A DNA stretch of 64,000 bases from Balneolaceae bacterium. Lineage in GTDB: Bacteria; Bacteroidota; Rhodothermia; Balneolales; Balneolaceae. A program made the translations under genes and the position numbers. Position 1 is the stretch's first letter; every line of letters begins with the position of its first letter. The notes beneath the pieces are model-generated. The model was given only the letters and a program-made list of their open reading frames with translations. It was not told the DNA's origin and did not search any database. Of the stretch, positions 28,542 through 37,378 are shown piece by piece. The DNA lies in contig JAFIFB010000052.1 of the NCBI GenBank assembly GCA_020832285.1, positions 1 to 64,000 on the forward strand, in the 5' to 3' direction.

Positions 28542-29843
28542 TTATCGTCTGCGGAAAGATTTGTTTTCTGAAGCAATCATGGTACCCATCCACCTGCTCA
28601 CTGTATTGTAAAAGTAAAAACTTCCGCTAAATATTACTAATTCTGTTTTGAATTGATTTAGAGCCGTTACCCCTGCCCCGGTAATGATGCTTGCACCAGG
28701 AAAAAAAGGTATCATCTGTTCTATACTCGCCGCTCTGACTGAATCTAACTGAAATAAATATAGTTCCGGGAATTGATTCCAGAAATCGGCAATTTCCTGA
28801 TTGAGCTTATCTGTCATGAAGCTGAGCACCACAGTCCATTTCTCAGGTGGTGCTATCTGAAGCATTTGTTCGGTTATGTGATGAACAGCTTCGGGATTAT
28901 GCCCTCCATCAAAATACCATTTTTTTTCGGGAATCAATGCCTCAAATGTACCTGTTTTAGAAAAAATCGCACTCATTTGCTGAATACCTCTTATAAAATC
29001 ATCTCTTGATACCGGCATTATCCCTGATAAAAGATTAACAGCCTGAAAAACTATCGCTGTGTTTACTGCATCTGTTTTTCTTTGCAGACTATTTTCTATT
29101 TCAACGGGTGGATAAACACCTTTCAGCTTCACTTTTCCATCTTCAAATACAGGTTCGCAATCTGAGGCTTTTAATATATTTGAATTTTTTTTGAGAACAA
29201 TTTTCTTGATAACCGTTTCAGCCTCAACCGGTAAATTTCCTGTTATAACCGGTTTCCCTTCTTTAATGATGCCGCCTTTCTCAAACGCGATAGCACCCAA
29301 AGTATTTCCCAATAGATTCGTATGATCCAGTCCAATGGATGTGATAATACTCAGTTCCGGATCAATAACATTGGTTGCATCCAGACGGCCTCCCAATCCG
29401 GTTTCAATCATAGCGATGTCCACATTTTCTTTAGCAAAATACCAGAAAGCAATTGCTGTGGTTATTTCAAAATATGTATATCTAAACTCCGTAATGTGTG
29501 TTCCAAACGTTTTGAAAAATAAAATCATTGAATCAATTTCGATTTCAATGCCATTGATTCGGAAACGTTCACGAACATCAGTCAAGTGAGGCGAGGTATA
29601 AATACCGGTTTTATATCCGCTCTGCTGATATACCGCAGCCAGCATTCTGCAAACCGTGCCCTTCCCGTTGGTTCCGGCCACATGTACCGAGCGGAATTTT
29701 TTTTGCGGATTTCCCATTTCTGTACAAAACCGTTTCATTCTGTTCAGATTAAAGTTGGCAGCCGAAGATCCGGTTTGCCCAAACATCGGGATTGAATTCA
29801 AAAAATGATTCACCTCTTCGAAACTCTGAAAGCTGCTTTTCAT
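28542..29843 (-). CDS. folC: Folylpolyglutamate synthase / dihydrofolate synthase
   Basis: FolC adds L-glutamate to dihydropteroate and to folates. The 433-residue Mur-ligase-like protein has the ATP loop SVHVAGTNGKGTV, SPHLTDVRERFRING, the MIETGLGGRLDATNV motif, SIGLDHTNLLGNTL with the metal His, and the C-terminal WYFDGGHNPEAV. The downstream half ends in a hydrophobic strand FSGSFYFYNTV. It shares a 4-bp overlap (29840-29843) with the aminotransferase-like pabC gene before it, so they are coupled. Confidence 0.95.
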   Translation of the reverse strand: MKSSFQSFEEVNHFLNSIPMFGQTGSSAANFNLNRMKRFCTEMGNPQKKFRSVHVAGTNGKGTVCRMLAAVYQQSGYKTGIYTSPHLTDVRERFRINGIEIEIDSMILFFKTFGTHITEFRYTYFEITTAIAFWYFAKENVDIAMIETGLGGRLDATNVIDPELSIITSIGLDHTNLLGNTLGAIAFEKGGIIKEGKPVITGNLPVEAETVIKKIVLKKNSNILKASDCEPVFEDGKVKLKGVYPPVEIENSLQRKTDAVNTAIVFQAVNLLSGIMPVSRDDFIRGIQQMSAIFSKTGTFEALIPEKKWYFDGGHNPEAVHHITEQMLQIAPPEKWTVVLSFMTDKLNQEIADFWNQFPELYLFQLDSVRAASIEQMIPFFPGASIITGAGVTALNQFKTELVIFSGSFYFYNTVSRWMGTMIASENKSFRRR

Positions 29844-30712
29844 TCTCCCGTTTCTATTTGTTTCATCTTGTTCAGTTCAACTCTAATCAATTCAAATACA
29901 GGATCATCGGTTCGAAATTCTTTTCCGTTAACTGATTGAACCGGAAGAATTTCTCTCACACTATTTGTGAGCCAAATACAATCAGCAACTTCAAGCTGTC
30001 CGTACTGAAATTCACCTTCAATAAGCTTTAATAGTGAATGTTGGTTAAGAATTTCAATCAAAGTATTTCTCATAATTCCAGGTAAAATATCACACGCCGT
30101 GGATGGAGTATAAACATCATTTCCTTTTTTCCAGAAAATATTGGCTATAGAAGTTTCGGCGATAAAACCATCTACAGTTAACATGAGTGCATCATCTGCG
30201 CCAGCATCCAACGCTTCGCGAAAGGCATTTCGGTAGTGAAGCATATTGCTCAGTTTCAGATTTGCAGGTTTGCACTCAGCGGGAACTACTTTGGTGTTCA
30301 CAGAGGCCAGCCGGGTTGGTTTCATACGTTCTTGATGAAACCGGCTGCAAGTGATGATTTGGTTCAATGGACGTTCCGAATCGCGATAATAACCTTTCTG
30401 CTCATTCAGGGAACACTGGATACGTATCCGTGCACGGTCTTTTTTAAGATTGTTTTTTTTCACAAGCCGGTAAATATCGGCCGATAACTTCTCCATTTCA
30501 GGATGAAATTTCGTCGGTACTCCCAGATAATCAAGCCCAGAGATCATACGATTAAAATGTTCATCAAACCGATAAACCCTGCCTTGCTCAATCAAAAAAG
30601 ATTCGAAACAGCCCGCCCCGTAAAAAAGCCCGGACTGTACTGCCGGTACATTTGCATCTTCTTGTAACACAATCTTACCATTCAAACTGATAAATTGATT
30701 GGAGTCAGCCAT
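29840..30712 (-). CDS. pabC: Class IV aminotransferase, probable aminodeoxychorismate lyase
   Basis: This is a 290-residue PLP enzyme of the BCAT/D-alanine transaminase/PabC fold. It has GLFYGAGCFESFLIEQGRVYRFDEHFNRM near the N-terminus, a probable PLP-lysine in TRLASVNTKVVPAE / NLKLSNMLHYRNAFREAL, DDALMLTVDGFIAETSIANIFWKKG and the TPSTACDILPGIMRNTLIEI motif. PabC is favoured over branched-chain transaminase because the gene is coupled to folC. It would release pyruvate from aminodeoxychorismate to give p-aminobenzoate. Confidence 0.8.
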   Translation of the reverse strand: MADSNQFISLNGKIVLQEDANVPAVQSGLFYGAGCFESFLIEQGRVYRFDEHFNRMISGLDYLGVPTKFHPEMEKLSADIYRLVKKNNLKKDRARIRIQCSLNEQKGYYRDSERPLNQIITCSRFHQERMKPTRLASVNTKVVPAECKPANLKLSNMLHYRNAFREALDAGADDALMLTVDGFIAETSIANIFWKKGNDVYTPSTACDILPGIMRNTLIEILNQHSLLKLIEGEFQYGQLEVADCIWLTNSVREILPVQSVNGKEFRTDDPVFELIRVELNKMKQIETGE

Positions 30713-31238
30713 CCTCTAAAAGCTGGTTTAATTTTTCACGAAGTGCATCGGTATCATCACCAACCTGAGTGGCAAAAACCTTACCCTCTCTATTAATCAG
30801 TATCTGTGATGGAATCCCGGGAACGTAAATGGTCTGAAATAAAGCAGTACCTTCCACATACGCAAAATTGTATGGATGACTGTTGATGTACTCAAGAATC
30901 TGCTCTTCTCCGTCACGAACTGCTGCAGCAATTACAAAGAGTTCTGGGTTCGCTATTGTATATTCATCCAAAAATTCATTTACAGCGATAGATTTCCCCG
31001 ACCATGTAGACCAAAACTGAATCACAACGGGTTTCATGGTTTTATCTTTCAGGTAAAGAGAATCGATTGCTGTGAAAGACCTGAATGCCAGTGTGTCGAG
31101 CTGAACAGCAGCAATATTTTCTTCAAAATCAGCCACTTGCTTTTGTGAATAGCGCAGTGTGCTGTAGATAATTGCCATAAGGGCCAGTAAAGCACATATT
31201 CCAATAAATAGGTTGAAATATTTAGGGTCGAGTCTCAT
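30705..31238 (-). CDS. TlpA/thioredoxin-like membrane-anchored protein without cysteines
   Basis: This 177-residue protein has one N-terminal membrane helix (residues about 9-26) and a periplasmic thioredoxin fold (PVVIQFWSTWSGKSIAVNEFL ... FAYVEGTALFQTIYVPGIPSQILINREGKV, with the cis-Pro loop GIPSQ). The active-site WCxxC is WSGKS here (Ser80 and Ser83), and the only Cys in the protein is in the membrane anchor, so it cannot act as a disulfide oxidoreductase. It overlaps the pabC start by 8 bp, making a three-gene unit with folC. It is probably a chaperone-like or degenerate TlpA. Confidence 0.85.
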   Translation of the reverse strand: MRLDPKYFNLFIGICALLALMAIIYSTLRYSQKQVADFEENIAAVQLDTLAFRSFTAIDSLYLKDKTMKPVVIQFWSTWSGKSIAVNEFLDEYTIANPELFVIAAAVRDGEEQILEYINSHPYNFAYVEGTALFQTIYVPGIPSQILINREGKVFATQVGDDTDALREKLNQLLEDG

Positions 31239-31572
31239 AAATGCAATCGGTAGAGAGGATATTTCTTATCATAAGTTTTACATTACTTTTTAAAGTATCA
31301 AATTTGGTGGGACTCATACAACCTGCTTTATTCACAAAGAAAGCTAATCACTCTTATCGAAAGATATATCAGTAAGATGCATCAAAAAAGAATATAATTT
31401 CATTAAAAACTTTATCAATTTTTGCATTCCGCACGTAAGTTAAATTGCTTTCTGCATTAAGGTATAACTATACTGATTCCCCGGAATTCAGAAACTCATG
31501 TTCACGATTTCCCTGAAGCTTTAAGGCGGATGGGTTTTGAGAGTTGTACTCATAGAATCTATTAACTTATGA
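31239..31572. other. Gene-free stretch
   Basis: This is a 334-bp A+T-rich gap on the upstream side of the tlpA-like gene. A short open frame reads HVHDFPEALRRMGFESC before a stop, but it is too short to assign. I see no structure worth naming. Confidence 0.4.
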
Positions 31573-32952
31573 TTAATGGCTCATATAGACGCGCTCAAAA
31601 AGCCGGTAGCTATTAGGCTCAATACTGTATGGTGAGGACACCGCTTCTTCAACACCATCAAAAACGTCCATCCAGGTTCCTTCGTGGCCATCAGTGAAGC
31701 TGAAAGTTCTCTCTTCATCAGAAAAATTAAGGATCACCATCACCTGTTCATGATGGCCGATCCGTTTATAAGAAAAAATATGCTCATCTTTATCGGTTGA
31801 CAGTTTTCGGAAATCACCGCCAATTTCACCGTTAAACAGAGCCTGATTTCTGGTGTTCAGATCGAGTAGTGTGGTGTAAAAATCCTGATATTTATAATCT
31901 ATCCAATCAATTTCATCCTTTTCAAATGTTTCAAGCCGCCTGTCGAGGCCCGATTCCTGCCCGTTATAAATCAGTGGCATTCCCCAGACAGTGGCAGACA
32001 GAACCGCAAAATTTTTGAAATTGTCGGCATAAAGCTCGGGATCGCTGCCCTGTAACGAGTTTTTTTCATAATTAATGGTGTATAACATCCGGTAATTTTT
32101 CTTTTCAAACCGTTCAAAATTTCGTTCGAGTGCCGCGTCAAGGTCGGAAAGGCCTACTTCCCCTGACCCGATATTTTGTATGGTTTGTGCGTAGTCCAAT
32201 GCATAAGTCATATCAAAGGCCCGGTGCAGTTCAGGCTCTTCAGATTCAGCCAGCATAAAAACCGGCATGATAGCTTCAAGCCTTTCCCGCGCTTTAATCC
32301 AGAATTCGGTTGGCACCATGTCGGCCACACTGGCATGGTATCCATCGATGTTGTACTCTTCCACCCAGTATTCCATCGCACTGATCATCTCTTCCCACAT
32401 TTCCCGGTCCTCAACATCAAGCTGAATCACATCGTCCCAGTCGGGATTTGGGGGATAGAAGTTGCCCTCTTCATCGGTTTTATAAAATTCCGGATTGGTT
32501 TCCGTCCAAACCGCATCCCAGGCTGTATGATTGGCAACCCAATCCATGATGACTCTCATTCCGAGGCCCTTGGCTTTATCAACCATAATCCTGAATTCCT
32601 CTTTTGTTCCAAATTCAGGATTGATTTCCGCGTAATCTGCGATGCTGAAGTTACTGCCAAGTGCACCTTTTCGATTCTCCTCTCCAATCGGATGAACAGG
32701 CATAAGCCAAAGAATTGTAACACCCATTTCTTGCAGTCTCGGCAGATCTTCGGTAAAAGCGCTGAAGGTACCTTCAGGTGTGTAATGTCGGATATTTACC
32801 TTGTAAATATTTGCGTTTACAGCCCATTCAGGGGGAAGAAATTCAATTTCATTTTCTGTAGCAATTGTTTCATCACCGTTACAGGACAAGGCAAACGACA
32901 AAATTAAAAGCAGGGAAATAAAAAGAAAGCTGTATCTAAATATGATATTCAT
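31573..32952 (-). CDS. GH13 alpha-amylase-family lipoprotein, active site lost
   Basis: This is a 459-residue protein with a lipoprotein signal (LSFALSC, Cys24) and a complete GH13 TIM barrel. Region I is intact (DWVANH, 137-142) and the acid/base Glu is present (AESEEP, Glu236). Region II reads GYHAS (204-208), where the family has G-F/Y-R-x-D: the Arg is His and the nucleophile Asp is Ser208. Region IV, normally NHD, reads NYE (294-296). The final barrel strand (GMPLIYNGQESGL) and the C-terminal beta domain are normal. It is therefore probably a glycan-binding pseudoenzyme or an enzyme with an altered mechanism; family membership itself is clear. Confidence 0.9.
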   Translation of the reverse strand: MNIIFRYSFLFISLLLILSFALSCNGDETIATENEIEFLPPEWAVNANIYKVNIRHYTPEGTFSAFTEDLPRLQEMGVTILWLMPVHPIGEENRKGALGSNFSIADYAEINPEFGTKEEFRIMVDKAKGLGMRVIMDWVANHTAWDAVWTETNPEFYKTDEEGNFYPPNPDWDDVIQLDVEDREMWEEMISAMEYWVEEYNIDGYHASVADMVPTEFWIKARERLEAIMPVFMLAESEEPELHRAFDMTYALDYAQTIQNIGSGEVGLSDLDAALERNFERFEKKNYRMLYTINYEKNSLQGSDPELYADNFKNFAVLSATVWGMPLIYNGQESGLDRRLETFEKDEIDWIDYKYQDFYTTLLDLNTRNQALFNGEIGGDFRKLSTDKDEHIFSYKRIGHHEQVMVILNFSDEERTFSFTDGHEGTWMDVFDGVEEAVSSPYSIEPNSYRLFERVYMSH

Positions 32953-33051
32953 GACCCGGTTGTTTTTTGATGACTGCTCAATGGCCAGATTAATTGATGA
33001 ATACTTTTAGCCGCAGATTAATTCATGTATAGCCGGAAGAATCGCGATTTT

Positions 33052-33096
33052 CCGAAAAAAAATGAAACCGGTACAGAGATGACTTTGAACCGGTTT
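33052..33096 (-). terminator. Intrinsic terminator after subunit-3-like gene
   Basis: On the minus strand AAACCGGT and ACCGGTTT (33089-33096 and 33065-33072) form an 8-bp stem with a 16-nt loop, followed by a T-rich run (complement of the A-run at 33055-33062). It lies 24 bp past the stop at 33120. Confidence 0.65.
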
Positions 33097-33119
33097 AAAA
33101 TAATTTTTATGCTACCAGA

Positions 33120-33683
33120 TTATGTAGCCCAGGTTCTTCCGATCTCTTCAAAAGGAACACAGCCTTCGTAGATGCCGGGAACCTGCTCATATCTCAAAAC
33201 CTGTGTGGCCCCAACTTCTGAAGTAAAAAAGCCTATCATAGTGAGCTCCTTAAAAATCAGGAAAAACTGGGGACCTTCGGCTGCTTCACTTTCGATGGCG
33301 GCATGATTTTGAAGGGAAGCATATTCAAACTGATCTTCTTCGCTTAGATCGGCAAAATAGCTGCCTGTTTCATTTCGACACTCTTCATTGAAATTGTTGA
33401 GACCGGCAAGAAAATTCTCCCGCTGTTCGTCATTGTAGACTTCGTTTACCATACTTTCAATGAAACCTGGAACGCCAACTTCAACCGCACCGTCCGTTTC
33501 GGTAGCAGGTATAATGGTTCCGGCAAGTGCGGTGGTAAGAGCAGCCTGGTTTCTGTCAAATAAAACCGGAGTCCAGGTTTCGGTTGTGGGAGTACAGCCT
33601 TTCAGAACCCCTAAAATAGTTGGGGCAAATATCACTCCGCCCATTAGTGCTGCTGTTCGTTTAATTGCTTCTCGTCGTTCCAT
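33120..33683 (-). CDS. Gluconate 2-dehydrogenase subunit 3-like protein
   Basis: The start is placed at ATG 33683 (187 residues). An ATG 54 bp earlier reads through the tail of the upstream GMC gene in another frame and is unlikely. The N-terminus MERREAIKRTAALMGG...LKGC looks like a twin-arginine-type signal with a lipobox. The body FDRNQAALTTALAGTIIPATETDGAVEVGVPGFIESMVNEVY is characteristic of the small subunit that accompanies periplasmic GMC-family sugar or alcohol dehydrogenases. Its partner, just upstream, is destroyed, so this gene may be an orphan in early decay. Confidence 0.85.
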   Translation of the reverse strand: MERREAIKRTAALMGGVIFAPTILGVLKGCTPTTETWTPVLFDRNQAALTTALAGTIIPATETDGAVEVGVPGFIESMVNEVYNDEQRENFLAGLNNFNEECRNETGSYFADLSEEDQFEYASLQNHAAIESEAAEGPQFFLIFKELTMIGFFTSEVGATQVLRYEQVPGIYEGCVPFEEIGRTWAT

Positions 33684-33702
33684 TATTTCGATATTTCGTT
33701 GA

Positions 33703-33974
33703 TTATAAATTTCCTTTTTGAAGTTCATCAGAGGCATCGTTGGCAGCCCTTGCTGTTAATACCATATATGTTAGTGTGATGGGTTCTGGCACACAGCCGA
33801 AGTCATGCATGCTCCATCGGTCACAAAAACATTCTTCACGGAATGTACCTGATTCCAGTGATTTAAAACAGATGTTTTTGGGTCTGTTCCCATTTCGTGG
33901 ATACCGAGGCCAGACCCTCCCGGATCATCATAAGTATTGATCTTTTTTGGTTTATGGTCAAAATTCAATTCTGA
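33703..33974 (-). pseudogene. C-terminal remnant of a GMC-family oxidoreductase
   Basis: The frame [20 protein letters not shown] continues [20 protein letters not shown] and then [20 protein letters not shown], ending VCQNPSH. This is the conserved C-terminal block of GMC (glucose-methanol-choline) oxidoreductases. Compared with the usual [15 protein letters not shown], about five residues are missing. A frameshift after NPS breaks the reading, but the alternate frame carries on with [20 protein letters not shown] to TAA at 33703-33705. The first roughly 450 residues are gone: TGA closes the frame at 33975-33977. This was the catalytic partner of the subunit-3-like gene that follows. Confidence 0.8.
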
Positions 33975-34180
33975 TCATATCTGATTCATTACTTTCAGTA
34001 AAATTATTTTAATCAAAGCTTTAACCTGTCTTAGATTGAAAAAGATTTCAACAAAAGTAACGAGACTTAAAAGTTATCCTTGCATTAAGATTAGTTACCT
34101 AACGGAACTGAAGAAAATCTGGTTCCTTACTCTTGAATCATTTAAAGAGTAATGACATTGATAGAGATGTTCATGGAAAA

Positions 34181-34639
34181 TCAAGATAGAATACGCTGAT
34201 CAAACCGAAAACTTCTCACCTCTCCAGTTTTTACCTGACTCATTTCTTTATGAGCCGGATTCAGCAAAATATTAAACTCCGAATGAATGAGAGCCGATGG
34301 AACTCTCATGGCCAATGAATTTCGGGAGATTAACCATTCAGATCCTGCTTCTCTCAGATAATTAGGCGGAGGATACCGATTCCAGCCTTTTGGCAGATCC
34401 GGACTTTTTATTTGCATGATTTTAATGGATTCAGGAAGAATCAGAGTAATCAGATAAAGATCATCAGGAAGTGAGGATAGTGGAGTATTAGCAAGGACTT
34501 CAATAGCTGCCAAAGATTCCTGAGAGGAAGTGTAAATAACAGGTACTCTTCTTTTATTCCACCGGCCTCCAAATCTCCGTGCTCCTTCTCCGCTTAGATC
34601 CCGAATATATTTTTCTCTCGAAATACGATAAACCTTCAT
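34181..34639 (-). CDS. RES-domain toxin (NAD+-degrading family)
   Basis: This is a 152-residue RES-family protein. The three name-giving residues are visible: Arg in the GEGARRFGGRWNKR start, Glu in YTSSQESLAAIEVL, and Ser in LAMRVPSALIHSEFNILLNP. RES toxins such as MbcT and Res degrade NAD+. The gene overlaps the antitoxin stop by one base, with the antitoxin first, the usual order for Xre-RES type II pairs. Confidence 0.92.
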   Translation of the reverse strand: MKVYRISREKYIRDLSGEGARRFGGRWNKRRVPVIYTSSQESLAAIEVLANTPLSSLPDDLYLITLILPESIKIMQIKSPDLPKGWNRYPPPNYLREAGSEWLISRNSLAMRVPSALIHSEFNILLNPAHKEMSQVKTGEVRSFRFDQRILS

Positions 34640-35067
34640 CAGGAATAGACACCGTGTTCAATTCTTCCGAGCAGATCAGTTACCATACGGGCGCCAAAAC
34701 TGGTATCGAGCAGACTAATGGGAGTTCGGTTACCAAGAGCAATTGACGTAGTGTGTAGCCAGTGTTGCAACTTTTCTACGGAACCGAATACATCGATTCC
34801 TTTTCCCAAAACTTCGGCAATAAGAAGGGCCTTTTCTGAAATATTGGGTTCAAGGCGTTCATCATCTTTGTATCGCTGAATGGTTCTTAGAGAAACCGGT
34901 AAAAGTGTTGAAAGTTCTTTTAATGAAAGGCCGCTTGTCTCCGAAATGTTTAAAAGTGTTTTTTTTGAGATGCCTTCCCGGGCGCGTTCTACAAGGGAAA
35001 GATCGTTTTCGGTTTTGTAGGCTATTGCTGCTTCTCTGATGATATTTTCAAATTCTTCTTCACTCAT
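34639..35067 (-). CDS. Xre/MbcA/ParS-type antitoxin of the RES pair
   Basis: The start is ATG 35067 (142 residues); a TTG nine bases earlier would lie inside the operator palindrome. The N-terminal half is helical, with an HTH (LLNISETSGLSLKELSTLLPVSLRTIQRYK). The C-terminal half (ALLIAEVLGKGIDVFGSVEKLQHWLHTTSIALGNRTPISLLDTSFGARMV) is the toxin-binding domain DUF2384/MbcA-ParS-Xre. It should bind and neutralise the RES toxin and repress the operon. Confidence 0.92.
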   Translation of the reverse strand: MSEEEFENIIREAAIAYKTENDLSLVERAREGISKKTLLNISETSGLSLKELSTLLPVSLRTIQRYKDDERLEPNISEKALLIAEVLGKGIDVFGSVEKLQHWLHTTSIALGNRTPISLLDTSFGARMVTDLLGRIEHGVYS

Positions 35068-35074
35068 GGCACGC

Positions 35075-35101
35075 AAACTGTCGTTTAAATAACGACAGTT
35101 T
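35075..35101. promoter_or_regulatory. Operator palindrome of the Xre-RES operon
   Basis: AAACTGTCGTT and AACGACAGTTT, two perfect 11-bp arms, flank TAAAT. The site ends 7 bp before the antitoxin ATG, a position where binding would block translation start or the promoter. Autoregulation by the antitoxin is the likely role. Confidence 0.75.
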
Positions 35102-35472
35102 ACATATACTTTTAATGAATTTCAACTGCTATTAGGTAAATCCCACTATTGCTTCTAAAAACCCCACTGCTAAAGTGTGAAATCCGGATCTGTTTTTTGA
35201 ATTATTTTTACCAAGTGAAGTCAAAAATGTCCTGCATTACATTAAAATAAATTTATCATTCGAAATTTGTTTTCGGATTTTCTGTTGCCGGATTCTTTAA
35301 TCAATTCAAAGTTTATGTGACAAAATAACCAGAATGATATGGCTCAAATACTACAAACATAATTTTTCTCCAGGGAATGAAAGAGTACTGTTTAATCTCA
35401 TCCACATTCCCTATTTTCATTTTCAGAGATCTTCTACACTTCAGACCAACGCTTTACTCTATAAATTTGCCC
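35102..35472. other. Gene-free stretch before the Wzi-like gene
   Basis: This 371-bp gap holds the divergent promoters of the antitoxin operon and the Wzi-like gene. The open frame beginning at 35377 runs into the Wzi-like gene but codes no signal peptide before Met 33. I see nothing else supportable. Confidence 0.4.
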
Positions 35473-36957
35473 ATGCCCCGACTGCTTCTGTCTATGCTGT
35501 TTTTTCTGATGGCTGCTGTTCACACATCCACTGCACAGGTTCAAACATCCATTGAAACATCCGGAATCATAAGTTCAACCGATACAACTCCGTTTTGGTT
35601 TCAATCGAACAGGTATGGTATGTACGCTCCGGATGGCAGTCAATTCATGACCCGATTCCAATATTACTCCAATCAGAATGAAGTTGGAATTTTTAATATT
35701 CAGTTTGGAGCCGATATGATTGCACGTCCTGGAAACAACTCCACCCTCAACTTTAACCAGGGCTATCTGAATATTCACGCTTTCGGAGTTGAACTTATAG
35801 CAGGTAGATTTCATAACACATCCCCTCTTCATGACGACCGATTAAGCATGGGGTCACTCGGTATCAGCACAAATGCCAGCCCAATTCCTCAAATTCGGCT
35901 CGGCCTCACCGACTGGACACCTATCCCATTCACCAAAGAATTCCTTAAAATAAAAGGCCATATTTCTCATGGATGGCTGGGTAGCAGACGGTATACAAAG
36001 GACCTTTTACTACATGAAAAAGTGGGACATCTCAGAGTCGGGGGCAACCTGCCGATAAACATTTATGCAGGCCTGGCTCATTACGTGAAATGGGGCGGAA
36101 ACCATCCGGAGTATGGTGACATTCCCACGCGATGGTCAGATTTTAAAAATGTATTTTTGGCCTACCCCGGTGATGAACAAACTCCCGGCCCCATGCAGAC
36201 CTATGTATTAGGAGACCACCTTGGAGCCTGGGATTTTGGTTTTTTTCTGGATATCGGGGAAACAAATATTTCTTTATACCGGCAGCACCCGCTCGAGTCG
36301 CGCGATAACCTGAAACTGAAAAGCCTTCAGGATGCCCTGACAGGAATATCGATTGATCTGCCGGAAACATCTTCGTTGCCCGTTCGGCGTTTTCTCTATG
36401 AGTACCTTTATACTAAATACCAGGATGGACCAAGACGAGAAAACTTTGGAGGCGATCTCACCCGTGACCGCTATCGCGGAAATGAAAACTACTATAATCA
36501 CGGAATTTATCGAAGCGGCTGGGTCTATAACTACCGAACGATCGGTAATCCGCTTTTTATCCCTTCCGATGAAAATATGGGTGTCGTTAATAACCGGATT
36601 GTTGCTCATCATATCGGGTTAATATCAAACTTTGATCGTGCTGAACTTACAATGAAGGCAACCTTTAGCCGAAATTATGGAAAATATTGCGACAACCGTG
36701 TGCCCGATTTGGGAGAGGGAGAACTTTTCGGTGTTGAATGTGCCGAAGATAACTGGAATGACGATGCAACTGAACTTATTCACACTGTTTCAGGCCATTC
36801 TGTGGATCAGTGGTCATTTCTTGCCGGACTGTCGATGCCAATCCGGTTTATTGAAAACCAAAATCTCCGGCTCATACTAGAACTCGCTTTTGATAACGGT
36901 GCCCTTGCCGGGGATCAGTTTGGAGCACTAATCGGTTTAAGGTGGCTTCCCAGATAA
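35473..36957 (+). CDS. Wzi-like capsule-assembly / outer membrane barrel protein
   Basis: The start is ATG 35473, because MPRLLLSMLFFLMAAVHTSTAQ there is a clean signal peptide; an upstream ATG at 35377 would add 32 unlikely residues. The 494-residue protein resembles the Wzi family (capsule assembly): FWFQSNRYGM, IQFGADMIARPGNNS, GYLNIHAFGVELIAGRF, HGWLGSRRYTKDLLLHEK and GAWDFGFFLDIGETNISLYRQH, ending in strands typical of an 18-strand barrel. It probably binds surface polysaccharide at the outer membrane. No capsule cluster is adjacent. Confidence 0.85.
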   Translation: MPRLLLSMLFFLMAAVHTSTAQVQTSIETSGIISSTDTTPFWFQSNRYGMYAPDGSQFMTRFQYYSNQNEVGIFNIQFGADMIARPGNNSTLNFNQGYLNIHAFGVELIAGRFHNTSPLHDDRLSMGSLGISTNASPIPQIRLGLTDWTPIPFTKEFLKIKGHISHGWLGSRRYTKDLLLHEKVGHLRVGGNLPINIYAGLAHYVKWGGNHPEYGDIPTRWSDFKNVFLAYPGDEQTPGPMQTYVLGDHLGAWDFGFFLDIGETNISLYRQHPLESRDNLKLKSLQDALTGISIDLPETSSLPVRRFLYEYLYTKYQDGPRRENFGGDLTRDRYRGNENYYNHGIYRSGWVYNYRTIGNPLFIPSDENMGVVNNRIVAHHIGLISNFDRAELTMKATFSRNYGKYCDNRVPDLGEGELFGVECAEDNWNDDATELIHTVSGHSVDQWSFLAGLSMPIRFIENQNLRLILELAFDNGALAGDQFGALIGLRWLPR

Positions 36958-37378
36958 AAATCACTATTCTGGGAAATTCAGATTTACTGGATGAGAAAAA
37001 AACCTAATCTTCAAAATCATGCCTTTTATTCGGATAGGACATTCTGAATTCACATTTTGGACCTGCGCAAGTTGTATTTACCTATTGTGATTTGAGCAAT
37101 TAAAATCAGTAACAGCTGCTTTCATGTTTCGCACTTGCGGAAATTCCAATCACCAGTTTTTTAAATAGCATTTTTACTTTACTAATAGTCACGATACGTA
37201 TTCAAGTTACTTTTCCTCTTGCAGCTGATTCCAATGAGAATCCAATAATTAAGACCAAAAAAATAGAATTCTTTCTCACAGCGTTTTCACTTGGTTAAAT
37301 CGTAAACTAATTTTAACTTTACTGTTCTGAAAAAGATAGGATTCGCTAAAGAGCGAACAAGATTAATAAAAATTTTTT
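36958..37378. other. Gene-free stretch
   Basis: This 421-bp gap between two same-strand genes has a slightly higher A+T content. I see no frame with coding character, no palindrome of note and no tRNA. The promoter of the TPR gene should lie near its right end. Confidence 0.4.

Noticed and set aside
32176-32907. 243-codon plus-strand frame opposite the GH13 gene
   Set aside because: It is antisense to a recognisable gene and has an atypical composition.
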